Shown: positions 12,953 to 23,760 of the stretch, one piece after another | How positions within the stretch are numbered: the first letter of the stretch is position 1 | How the letters are laid out: each line of letters begins with the position of its first letter | From: Paramacrobiotus metropolitanus | Lineage: Eukaryota > Tardigrada > Eutardigrada > Parachela > Macrobiotidae | Direction of reading: 5' to 3' | NCBI RefSeq assembly: GCF_019649055.1 | Contig: NW_026570304.1 | Span: 310,001 to 374,000 of the forward strand | Length of the DNA stretch: 64,000 bases | The notes under the pieces: model-generated | The model's database searches: none | The model's input: the letters and a program-made list of their open reading frames with translations, nothing else | Told to the model about the DNA's origin: nothing | Made by a program: the position numbers and the translations under genes

Positions 12953-14103
12953 CATCATCACTTTCCTGGCATGACTGCCATCACTCCTGGTATTCCGATC
13001 AATATTGGCTATAAACTGGGCAATGCGCTGCACATCCAACGGCGGAACCTCCCGGTGCAGATTCTGCTCCAGCAGATCCACAATGTGCGCCTCATCGGTA
13101 TGTCCCGGCGTCAAGACGGCAGCCGGAACTCCATCTGGGGCCCACCAAGCCTGGTGGACAACATTCGGACGACGTGATCTGTCCAAATCACACGATCACA
13201 ACACGATACCAGTTTGGGGAGCGCCGCGGTCAGGATAGCGGAAGCCAGATTCAGTTCCCGATGACGTCCATAGTATGACGGTGAGATTTCGATGGATCGC
13301 TGGTACAAGATGAGACGGGCAATACGCATGCCAGCGTCCAGCAACAGCTGCGCCATACTGTACAGCGCTTCATCGGGATCCTCCAGGCTGTCCCAACAAG
13401 AAAGGGGACTGGCAGCATAGCGGATGCTGACGGTGCGGGTGGTCGGCGTAAGGTGTTTGTAGATGCAGACATGCGTGAAGTAATTACCTTCCCACTTTAC
13501 GTCCGGGGAAGAGCTACGTTGATGCTCCGATACGCGCAACTCGCTGCACAGCTCATGCGACCTGAGAGAGGCTTCTCACAGTTGACCGGTGCGTCGGAAG
13601 CGCTGTCGATTGACGGTGTCCAGTGAGTGGAAGATCTCCTTTATCACTGGCAAAGGCAACTCCAGATCGTCTACGACGGCACTCGATGACGTATCGCCAC
13701 CCAACTCGTCGGTTTGTTCGGATACATTACGGGAACATACAGGTGCAGCAGACTTTCTCTCTCCTTCGAACACAGTCGCCTGCGTAAGAAAAAGCCAATT
13801 CTATATGCGATAAAAGCTCAAATTGTACAACTGCAGATGTGTTACAAGCACGAAACACCGACGTACCAGATTTTCAGCCGTCAAAGGCGATCCCTGGCTG
13901 CTCCGCACATACTGCATCTCCTGGCTGAGAACCTGGAGGAATCGCACTTGGAACTCTTCCTCAACTTGCTGCAGCAGCCAGGTCGACACAGACGGCTCCA
14001 GAACCCAGTAGCCGTTAGGCGTACGGCATGTGTTCTTGACGAAATAGTCTGCTGCAACGAGTTCGGAATCCAAGCGTTTCCGAATCTGTGGGAAGGGAAT
14101 CAT
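12953..14103 (-). pseudogene. F-box protein, family 1 copy B, frameshifted
   Basis: Paralogue of the gene at 2.6-5.2 kb, on the opposite strand. Exon 1 survives only as its 3' part (14103-13867): YFVKNTCRTPNGYWVLEP, then LTAENL before donor CTG|GTACGT. Exon 2 begins at 13779 after CTTACGCAG and reads ATVFEGERKSAAPVCSRN, then the F-box (LPLPVIKEIFHSLDTVNRQR). The frame shifts near 13560 and again near 13125. It continues with FTHVCIYKHLTPTTRTVSIR and VPAAVLTPGHTDEAHIVDLL, ending RKVMM before donor GTACGG at 12952. No last exon was found. Two frameshifts, a missing 5' end and a missing last exon argue for a pseudogene. The exon limits agree with copies A and C. Confidence 0.72.
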
Positions 14104-14314
14104 TTCAGCGGGTTACATAAAGCTGTACGCCAGGAGACAAAAGAAAACACCAGCCCTATTAGGCAAAAAATTCCAGAAATTTTTAACACGAAAAACCATT
14201 TTAAAAAATCAGAAAAGAATGAAAGTCGCATCTGGTGTGAGTATGTGAGCAACCACTGCTAGCAAGCTGCTCCTAAAACACATGTCAACACGATGCACAA
14301 TCTGATGCACATAC

Positions 14315-15315
14315 CTGCGCCACTTTCCGGGCCGCCGCTTCGTTGCCAATTCCGTTGGCTAGGAAATGGGCAATGCGCTGCACGTCCGCCGGGTGCCCCT
14401 CCCAGCGCCGATGCTGCTCCAGCAGTTCAAGAATGTGCGCCGCACCGACTCGTCCCGGTGTGAAGGCAGCAGTGGGAATGTCAAACTCCATCAAGGGTCC
14501 ACTTTCCTTTTTGGATAGCATTCTGACGACATAACCTTTCCAGATCACACGATCGCAGAAACGCACGAGTTTGGACAGCGGCACGGCTAACACGGCGGAA
14601 AACTTGCTCAGTTTCCATTGGCCAGGATAGACCGACGGTGCGATCTCGATCGACTGCTGGAACATAATCAAACGGTAAATGCGCAGTCCAGCGTCTCCCA
14701 GAACTTTCGTAATTATATCCAGCGTTTCATCGGCACATTCCGCGGCGGGGCGACCAAAGTACGAGGTGTCCGCGTAACGAATACCGACGGTGCGGATGGC
14801 GGGCGTGATGTGCTTGAAGATGCAGGCATACGTGGCGTAAATACAATCCCACGTTCCTGAACAGGGAGAGGTAGGATCTGGTCGCGATACACGAACCTCG
14901 CTGCATAACTCCGCCCAGGTGAGAATGGCTTCCCACAGGGGACAGGTGCGTCAGCAGCGCTGTCGATCGACGGTGTCCTGGGAGTGGAAGATCTCTTTCA
15001 ACACAGGTAAAGGCAGCGCCAAAGCACCTTCACCGACACTCGACGATTCCTGTCGATCTGGTTCGCCTTCCAGGTCGGCGTTTTCGGCGGAACGAAGCAG
15101 GTAGGAACGGGCGGTGAGAGACTTTCTCTCTCTTTCGAACAGAATCGCCTGTGTTGGAAAAGTGGAACGCCTGTTACTACAATTATGCGATAAGAAGATG
15201 AACTGTAAAGTTGTAGAAACGATCGATCACCAACAATAACGCACCAGATCCTCATCCGTCAAAGACAGCCCCTTGTGACCCCGCGCATAGTGCATCATCC
15301 GGCTGAAAACCTTAA
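14315..15315 (-). pseudogene. F-box protein, family 1 copy C, one in-frame stop
   Basis: The 5' remnant (15315-15245) reads MHYARGHKGLSLTDEDL before donor CTG|GTGCGT. Exon 2 (15148-14315) begins after CAACACAG with AILFERERKSLTARSYLL, then the F-box (LPLPVLKEIFHSQDTVDRQR). Directly after the RC of the F-box there is a TGA at 14953-14951 where copies A and B have an Arg codon, a single CGA-to-TGA change. The rest is open: AELCSEV, YATYACIFKHITPAIRTVGI, FDIPTAAFTPGRVGAAHILE and NGIGNEAAARKVAQ before donor CAG|GTATGT. The 5' part of exon 1 is replaced at about 15315 by an unrelated membrane-protein exon, and no last exon was found. Apart from the stop, exon 2 is full length. Confidence 0.72.
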
Positions 15316-15503
15316 AGCTTGGTGGGCTGGGTCTTCTTCAGCTTGTGCAGCAGCTGTGCTCCATACTGGGGCGCCAAATGCGGGGCCTTGCGCGCGTGGA
15401 AGCCGGGCGTGAGGATGTAGAGGAGCAGAGCGTTGTTGGTCTGGTCGAAGAGGCTGGCCAGCACGACGAGGAGGCCGCACAGCGCCACACTGAAGGGGTG
15501 CGG
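15312..15503 (-). pseudogene. Last exon of an unrecognised membrane protein
   Basis: The frame on this GC-rich minus-strand segment reads PHPFSVALCGLLVVLASLFD (one clear membrane helix), then LLLYILTPGFHARKAPHLAP and a basic end QLLHKLKKTQPTKL with a TAA at 15314-15312. Composition and codon choice look coding. The upstream piece (about 15610-15510) is in another frame, so an intron or a frameshift lies between them. Its 3' end runs straight into F-box copy C. The family is unknown. Similar hydrophobic pieces occur at 18349-18436, 24882-25077 and 40450-40822. Confidence 0.4.
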
Positions 15504-16001
15504 CAGACCCGGCCTTCACTCACTTCACGGTGGCCCACGGTGTCTACGCCAGCTCCCACGAGTCCAGCCTGCGCGCACACGTCCAGCTCCCGCTCCTGCT
15601 CATCCGCCCTGCCAAACCAACAAGACAACCGCTAGCTACGTACTTGGCAGGTTCGCCGAGTCTACTTTGCATTCTTCACAGTTACTAACAATCGCACTAT
15701 TTTGACTGCCTCGGAGATGCATAGACATAATGATAGACTCGCTTTAAGACGCCTATCGTTCAAGGCACACGAGCCGTTTCCTTCAGCGTTGCCTGTACTC
15801 ACTCCTGTGCACATCGCATTTTTATCGATGCTTCACGAATAAGTACCTCCACGCTGAACTTGTTCAATGCAGAAAATTCAGGCACTTCCGGCTCTTGATG
15901 CAATCGCAGCCGCTCAGTGCGGCATCGTAATGGCAATTTCATTTTGAAGTTTGTTCTCCAGCTGCAAACGCATCTACGTATACATGGCGGAGCGGGTAAT
16001 A
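15504..16001. other. Spacer
   Basis: The first 100 bp may belong to the membrane-protein gene (minus-strand frame with DEQERELDVCAQAGLVGAG). The rest shows no supported feature. Confidence 0.4.
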
Positions 16002-17293
16002 TTAACGAGCGTCCTTTTCTTCTTGCACTTTCATCCGCTCAATTTCATTAGACTCGTTCATAGCGGTTACAATTTTCGAAAATACCGTGACCTGATCTTC
16101 CGCTTTGTTGCGCTTGTGAATAAGCATTCCACTTTGTTCGGCAGAATCCGATCGTTTCCGAGTTTTTTTCATTGGGATATTAAGATCACCTAACAACGCC
16201 GTGAAAATTAATTATAGAAGTATGTACTGTACTTATAAACTGTGTATATGGACGGTGTAATCAGTATAAATCTTATGCTTTTTTATAAAACATGTGAGTA
16301 TATTGTATCGCCACTCCGAATTAAAAGTGTAAAAATCCTTGATAATTATAATAATTTATTATATACAGTACATCGCTAAAATTGTTTTATACTGAAATTC
16401 ATGAATAACTCGAGTACTGTACGTATTTATTATTTAACAGAATAATTTAAATCACTATTACCAAAAGTGGTTTCCGATGGTTTTGGATCGGTTTCCGGCT
16501 TGTCTGCTACTTCAACCAGCATCAGTGTTTTATCGCCTTCCGGTGTGATTTTTCCGCTTTCGTCAATGTCTGCCGTTCGTGCCACTAAAACAGCAATGAA
16601 TGTTATGAAGTATACTGTCGTCTAGGTAACAAAGTAAGCATGTAACAGGCCAGTTTAGTTTTATTTTTAAAGTTATTTTCAATTTAATTTAATTTAATTA
16701 CCGTCAAGGGCAGGATCGAAGGCATCGATTGTGTGCAGTGCCGATTCGGGTGATAACGGCATACGACTTCCGCTTGCACTCGGCTGTGATTTTGACATAA
16801 AAGCTTTTCGATAGTCTGCCTTGACCTTTTCCCGAATATTCATCCCGTCAGTTCTATCCTTGACCACACTTGTGCCACTGACTGCGCCGGCTTTCAAGGT
16901 CGCTTTCCATTGAATTATCTGGTACACCAATTTATCCTTCTCGCTCCAGCTGTCTTCCGCCGTCCCGGTTGGAGAAACATGCGGGTAAGCTTTACTAAAA
17001 GCTTTAATGGAGCGACTGACCATTTCTTGCAAGGTATGGCTTGGCTTTTTTGTGGAGTCGTAATTCAGGTGGATCCCGTTGTCCTTGCACATTTCAAGAA
17101 CTTTCCTCCACAATGCACCTGATTCCTTCGTATTTTCCTTCACGCTCCATGGATTAATTTCGACAATAATCCTGAGTTTGGTAATGGTTTGCTGATAATT
17201 TTCCGCCCTCGTACGTTTGTTCTGAGTGTTTGTCGGAATATCGGAGGTGGTATCAACAGGAAAAGTATTGCACTCGCTACCGGTATCGGTCAT
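16002..17293 (-). CDS. Unrecognised 300-residue protein, three intact exons
   Basis: The start is the ATG at 17293 (MTDTGSECNTFPVDTTSD). Exon 1 runs 17293-16702, exon 2 16584-16462 and exon 3 16189-16002, ending in TAA. Joins GACG|GTAAT to TTTTAG|TGGCA and TTTG|GTAAT to GTTAG|GTGAT keep one frame, and the total is exactly 301 codons, so the model is complete. The protein has a disordered N-terminus with TNTQNKRTRAEN, a helical region (NPWSVKENTKESGALWRKVL...), a second helical block (SWSEKDKLVYQIIQWKATLK), an acidic stretch from exon 2, a basic KKTRKRSDS patch that could act as a nuclear signal, and a charged C-terminal helix (NEIERMKVQEEKDAR) likely to form a coiled coil. The helical Trp-containing block faintly recalls SANT/Myb-type DNA-binding proteins, some of them transposon partners; I do not claim that. 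It is one of the few unbroken genes here. Confidence 0.72.
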
Positions 17294-18895
17294 TTTAATA
17301 ACACGGTATAAACAAAAAACAAAAAAATCATCAAGCAGGTAACGTAGAATGCAACGGTTAGAAATTCTGATTTTCAAAAATCAGCGTGCTGTCTAACTAA
17401 ATGTCAGTCTGATAAAAATTTGTTGTTGTGACACTTGCAACAACTGACCGAAAGAGGATTAATCGGGGAATTTCTCCTTCTCCTATAAGTCTTCTATTGT
17501 TGGTTTTCTCGCATGTGCCTGACATCTACCGGACTCCGCATAGTCACTTTTGTGAGTCGGGCCCGTGCCTGTGGGAGCAGGCCCTGTCTTAGAGAGCAGC
17601 GTCTTAATTACTTTTTAATTACTTTTTATGGCCCCTGCGCTCGGTTTGTGCGCCTGCGCCCCAGATCGGCGGCTTATCGCAAATCACGAAATGACTATCT
17701 GAGTCGGATGCGCATACGCGCAGCCGACTGTGTGACTCTGGTAACACTGGGTACAGCCTGTACTGCACTACTGCTGATACAACCCTTCCGCCGAGTTCGT
17801 TGCAGTACGCAAAACAAGGATCAATTTGAATCAGGAACAAAATTAATCATTAAGCTGGCATTTGGAACAAGATGAGATGTTCCTGGCCTACTTAGCACTG
17901 CCGACTGCCTGGCTGGCGTCCTTAAGCGCGCTGCGAGACGCACAGCTTTTAAACACACGAGTGATTTCTTTGAAACTCACCGTCACTCCTATGGCAATCA
18001 GTTTCTTGTCGAACATACTTTTCGTTTCACAAAAACCTATATGTCGAACATTTTAAATAAGCGGATTTACGGACTTCCGGCGCTTGACGCCGTTGCGGCC
18101 GCTCGTGCGGCAGCGTCATGCGAATCTGATCTTGGAAAAATTCCTATTCTTTCATTTTGCGATTTTCGTCACTCAAACTGACCTTCTCTGAACTGCTTGT
18201 ACTAAGGATCTTAGGATACACGAACAAATTGCAAGCATTTTATGTAATAAATGCGTCTTTAGAAAGCAGACAGATGCACGAGGCAGGGTAAAATGGCGAC
18301 GCCAATGATACGTCGACGGTAAAAGAGCCAGCCAGTTGTGAGCTGTACTCAATAGGCGTTGGCGTCGAAGATGGTGGCCGAGACGACCGGCACGATGGCG
18401 TCGGCCAGCGTTATGAAGACGCCGAGCACAGATAGGCTAGTCACTGCTTATGCAATCAAATTTACTTTTCATTGTTTATCAACTTGGAAAGAAATTCTCG
18501 GATTCACCAGCACGCAGCTTCCAAGAACCAATGCGCTGAATGCGGATAAAAAATCCAAAACCACTTAACGAGTTCATCAAGACCCGAAAAAAACATTCAC
18601 AAATTTTCAATGCTGATGCTCCGAAATCTAAATCCAGTTCCAAAGTCGCTAGTTTCTTCAACTGATGGTGAGTTACGCTGTTACGCAGAACAAGCACGCT
18701 CTTGTATGAGCTACAAAGATAACCCGCACCACATTCCATCCGATTGGCTGCTTCTTCCGCTTAACACTCCCAGTTGCGGGAGCCAACCACTGCAGTCGTA
18801 TGACTGTATTGCAAATGTGTAAGTCGAAGTGGCGATAATCGGCTCACCATTTTCGTCCTAGCCAGCTTTTCACGAACTCGCTGCCCATTGGCAGT
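17294..18895. other. Spacer with one hydrophobic exon fragment
   Basis: No full gene. At 18436-18349 the minus strand reads LSVLGVFITLADAIVPVVSA then TIFDANAY and a stop, after an AG acceptor. It resembles a last exon with one membrane helix and is like the pieces at 15.4 and 25.0 kb. The rest of the stretch is unremarkable. Confidence 0.35.
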
Positions 18896-21800
18896 GCAAA
18901 CTGGCCCATCTCGCCATTTGATTTGATGTGGAAATTTTACATTAAAAATTGTCCGTCCGTCGTTATTTGTCCGTCATTATGTGTGTTGGTTGCTCGTCAG
19001 CCGTTTCGACAACTTGATGTCAGTGTTGGGATTGCGCTTTCCCTTTTCGGTTTTCACCTCCATTGGAAAATGGGTCTAAAAAAGGTACGTGAGCACAATG
19101 CAGCGCAGTCCGCGAACAGGAACTCTAGCTCCGCACAGCTGGTTTCGCTGGCAGCGTTGCCTTTCCCCGTTGCGTTGCGCTGAATCCTCCTTCACGGTGT
19201 ATCTCTTGTGAATGTGGGAAAAACGGGTGAGACGTGTGAAAAACGAACAAAAACAAATCAGCTGGTCGAAGTTTTCGGTAATAATATCATTTATTTCCTA
19301 AAACAGATAACTGACGGAATGGATTCTTCTCGTATTCATTACATTTGTAACAAAATTCAAGGATTTCTTGATGTGTGAATTGTGAAGCATGGCCTAGGGT
19401 TTTCCCATGTCGTTTTTGCGGTTGCACGTTAAATTTAAATGCTTTTGAGGAGATCGAATACTTCATCCAGTTGATTGTTTTTGTTCGTTTTAATTTTACT
19501 TATTTGGTTAAATTATCCATTGACCGCTTTGTTACAAATATTTTAATTAGTTTTGATTTGATTTATTTTGTTAAATTTTAATGATCTGCCATGTTACAGG
19601 TATTTTTAATGTGTTTGATTATTTTTTAATTTAACTTCTTTGTTAATACTGCGTTTCTTGTCTGTCGGTTGCAGGGCCTCAGCCTGGCATCCCTGGAGCT
19701 GATGGTGCATGAGACTGCGCTGGAGCTGGGCAAGCGCTGCGACACAGTCGATGTGTGGGATGCGTGTGGGCGGCTGTTGTTCGGGCGCATCGTGGATGTG
19801 GCGGAGAACGGACTGTACATCGACCTGCTGTGCGCGGGTCGGCGCCGCGAGCTGATCGCCTTCGGACGCATCTTTCACCTCCCCTATGGCGTTGGCTGTG
19901 ATCTGCAGGAGAACAACACGGAGGGTTAACGCTGGCCGATGGAGGTGCTGGTGCGTCCCCAGCCCCATTCTCCCTGGACGTGGGTCAGCGCTGAGCTGGC
20001 GCTGTACTCACCCACGCGGCTGCTCAACTGCATAAGCGCCAGTCCGCTGCAGCTGATCAACGCGTCGTGCGTGGCTGCCGGGCCCCTGCTGGTCGTCCAG
20101 AACACCCGCATCCGCTATCCGCCCATGGATCTGGACGTGACGAGCTGGAACCGCATGTTGGCCGGAGCGAGCGGGCCCCCTGGGAAGGCGGCGTTGCGGC
20201 GTTATTATGGGGATAAGTACGAGCGCGCCCTGGTCCGCCCCGGGGACTACGCCGCCGGCCGGGTGCAGTTGCCGGCATCGTGCGCCGCCGTTCCGAAGCC
20301 CGTGCAGCACTGTCTCCTGGAAGCCTGGCGGGGCCGCTACCGCAGCAGAGCCATGCAGCTTGGCTCCCGATCGGAGACCCGGCTTTGCGTTTGTGCGCCG
20401 TGTGGAGGACACTGACGCCGATTGGTATGTGGAGTACACGGACCAAAAGTGGCAGGACTGGCCCTACTGGGTAAGGCCCAAGGATGCTTTGATTGTCGTT
20501 GAAATTCAAACGTTTAATCCGGCGAGTCTTCTAATATTAATTCTGATATTTCTTAACTGAAAGTTCATAGGTCAGATTTGATATATTTGAAAGAACAATT
20601 TTTCCAGAACAGTTTCAAATGATTTCAAACTCGCGTAGGCCGTTTAAGGAGAATCTATACCATGGTAGCAAATAAGATTTTCAAAAATATACCGTGTAAT
20701 AAGCAGGGTTACGCCTATTACTGGGCGAAAGTTGGGTTTAGGTAGTTACAAAAAAGTTATTCGACGTTTTTCGTTGCCGACCAGCCCACCAGGGGCGATT
20801 CGGCGGGTTGGCGTATCTTCTACAGTAGTGCCACCTATAGTAAAAAATCAGTGAAAGAAAGATGCATCAACAAGCGCTTTCTTTCATTCTGGAATATGCC
20901 TTGTGGTTGTTATATTCCATGCGAGATTGCAAGTGTGACAGGAGCAGAGTGAGACAAGTCTCATGTTTACACAGTGAAAACGTATAGAGCATAACAAAGA
21001 CGTTATACAATGGAAAGACAATGCGCTTTCCCGTGAGTGCACACGAAAGAGTGGCCGAAGTCCACTCTTCGGTGTGGACACAATCAGTGTGGCGACACTG
21101 CAAGCGCAGAATCGGTAAGACCAAAGGAAAGCGCAAGTACAGAAAAAGGTTCTTCGTCACATCCTGAACAATTTTAGAAAACCAAATTTCTAAAATCACT
21201 AACAAATCGCAGCGATTTCAGAAAATTTCGAACTTTGATCAAACTACAGAAACATCATTTTTAAAAAGACTGTGAAGCGTTTTTATGAAAAATGTTTGCG
21301 CACCTTGATTAAATAAACCAAAGCGACTTCCGGTGTCGAAAAATTTGTTGTTTTCAATACCGGGTGGGTGTTTTTGAAAAATCGCTCCCCAATATTTTAG
21401 TCATCTATCGGAACATATTGCTGTGCTTGAGCGAAAAATTTAAAAAATCTGCTTGATTTGTTATTGTGTCCGTAAAATGACAACTTTAAATCAATAACTT
21501 TTACACTTTAAAATAATCGAATTGAGTGCAAACTTCTAATACATGTAGTGAAAATATCATTAGTGTTTGTCAAAAGATGTCGGATTTAAAAGCAGTCAAA
21601 AAATGTCGGAATCTGCAGAATTTCTACTTAATTTTGAAATGAATTTTTTTTAATGTTTGCATTTTGCGATCTTGAAGTTGTGATTGCGAGTACAAGCCTA
21701 TCAGTTAGTCCGTGCGCCTATCTGCCTGGCCGGATTTGGACGCGCTGATGTGGAGAAAATTACATTTTGTTTAACAGTTGAAATGCCGTTGTTGCAGATT

Positions 21801-23760
21801 GGCTTTAAAGAGGCGGCTGCGCGCCTTCAGCTGGCATTACCGCGGATGCTACGGATGCTGGACCTGTCCGTGGCCGCTTCCGGTGACGACTTTTTGCGCC
21901 CGTCCGTCCTGCGCCTGTCTGTCCCGATCCTGTCAGCAGTCTTCGCCCACCTGGATACGATCCAGCAGACGCGAGTGCGTCCCGTCTGCGCCCTCTGGGA
22001 TGGCGTGCTGCAGTCCGGCGTGCTGACCAACGTCCTCGTCATCGGGCCCAACAGCTACCCCACCGCCGACTACGCCCTCATGGCTACCATCCACCGCTGC
22101 TTCCGCACCACCACCCGTCACCTCATCGTCCGCGGAGGCGATCTGGACACGATTCTGAAGGTTGCCGGGATGGCGGCCCACTTCCCGGGGATCCGCGTGC
22201 CGGTAGTGCATCTCGTGCGTATGGAATGGCAGCTGTCCGTTCACCCCTGTCCGCACAACGACCAAACACACAACTCCTACCACAACTGTGTAGCGGACTT
22301 TGCAGGGGCGCTGCGTCGGCTGCCGGCCGCGGAAGCGGTGCTGTTGCAGTGCCGGGTGCGCCTGCTCAGTGTTGGCCCCCATTACACCGTGCAGGACCTG
22401 CCTAATCCGCACACGGTGGCTTACGTCATGGACGTTCCCGCCCACATTCCGCTGGCCCGACTGCAGCCAGCCAGCGCCGATCTGGCCGGGACGGTTTGGA
22501 CGCTAATCGCGGAGGGCGTCGAGTGGTGCGTGACCGGGGAGGAGCAGCGGCGGGCGGCCGAATGGGTGGCCTGGATCAAGGGCAACCGCGTGCAGATGCA
22601 GCTCAGCCCGCAGCATTGGGAACGGAGAATGCTGGAAATGCTGTGCCAGGTACCGTTGCAGCTTTCTGCTGCCTTTTACTCATAGCAAGTATAACTTCAA
22701 GGGTTATCCCGCTACTCCCACCGGACTCCATTAAGCATTAGCAGAGTTAGCTTACCGGGTTATGGCCGAATACCTTTGCTCAGTTTAAAGGAATTTTTTC
22801 TCCGCTGTTGGGTTAGACTGACGCGGGTGTTGCGGAAAAAGACAGTGGACGATAGTTTTTAATGTTGTGCTGTTGCCTTGCAGACGCTGTGTGGGCTGCA
22901 GGCGCTGGGCCTGGACGGTTCGCCGGGATTAGGCGGCTGTCGGTGCACGGATGCGGTCTTCCGTCTGCCCATGTCGCTCTCCCAGCTGTCGCCGTTGGCG
23001 CTGGGCTGCGTGGTGCAGTGCGCCGAGGAGTGGGAGCTGCGCTGCGAAGATCGCCTGTGGTACGGGGATGAGGCGGGGCGGGCATGGTTCCGGGCTCTCG
23101 TGGAGACGCGCGCCTGGCGTCCCTGAACATGCCCCCGACGAAAAAGACGCCGTCCAGTTGACGCACTATTTTGCTAACTGATAAACCTTTTTCTGTAGTA
23201 TTTTTCCCGTTGCTGCTTCTTGTTTTCTTGCGCATGTTCGGTGTTTACTGCGAATTTGGTCGTTTGACTGCCGGTGGTTTTACAGTATGCATTTTTATAG
23301 ATCTGGTTTTATAGATTTTATAGTGCTGGTTATATAGATTTTTATTAATTGTCGTTTTCGCGATTTTTGTCGCGCAATGTTTTGCGGCCGGTTGGTGATA
23401 TTAATAGGCAGATACGAATACAAGGGAGTGATGGTTAGCGCTCTTGGTGTGGCCAGTTAATGCTCGTGTTCGAAGGAACTAAAATTATTATTTCCGTTGC
23501 GTTTCTGCTTATTATTGAATATTTATCGTATTGAATATAAGTAATTTGCAATGCTGCATATCCGAACAAAATGGCCATTTTTTCATGAGCGATTTTGCCG
23601 GTTTGTTTGCCTTTTTCATTTTTTATCTTAAATTACCAATAATTGTAATTTAGCTGCGGGTCATGCTATATCGAATACTCGTAGTAATAATAGTAACAAT
23701 AATAGTTATGTGGATCGGGAATTTTAAAAAATCTTTGATAGTTTTGAAGTGCTCAACAGT
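18895..23760 (+). repeat. Segmental duplication, copy 1 (partner 54030-57960)
   Basis: Coding and non-coding sequence here matches 54.0-57.9 kb in the same order and orientation. Examples are AACGCAGT-type flank text at 19099-19200 (CACAATGCAGCGCAGTCCGC) against 54327-54440, and GGTTAGCGCTCTTGGTGT at 23431 against 57490. The duplicated unit includes the family-2 F-box gene with its upstream flank and at least 500 bp downstream. Limits are approximate. Confidence 0.75.
19675..23126 (+). CDS. F-box-like protein, family 2 copy A
   Basis: Exon 1 (19675-20470) follows CGGTTGCAG and encodes module 1 (KRCDTVDVWDACGRLLFGRI, then FGRIFHLPYGVG), SPWTWVS, and module 2 (YERALVRPGDYAAGRVQLPA, then FVRRVEDTDADWYVEY), ending at donor TGG|GTAAGG. 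Exon 2 (21798-22649) follows GTTGTTGCAG and holds a divergent F-box (LSVPILSAVFAHLDTIQQTR, VCALWDGVLQSG) and a long helical region, ending CAG|GTACCG. Exon 3 (22884-23126) follows CCTTGCAG, reads TLCGLQALGLDGS and ends RAWRP. All joins are in phase 0. Exon 1 has a TAA at 19926-19928 where the paralogues have GAA, and a frame slip near 20350, so it may be a pseudogene; exons 2 and 3 are clean. An upstream first exon is probably missing from this model. Function is inferred only from the F-box. Confidence 0.65.

Noticed and set aside
11237-17293. The Harbinger transposase and the 300-residue gene as one two-gene element
   Set aside because: They lie on the same strand but are separated by two F-box copies and a membrane-protein exon, and no shared inverted ends were found.
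21933-22445. Minus-strand ORF of 170 codons over family-2 exon 2
   Set aside because: Shadow of the conserved F-box exon. It also recurs in the paralogous copies only because the coding strand is conserved.
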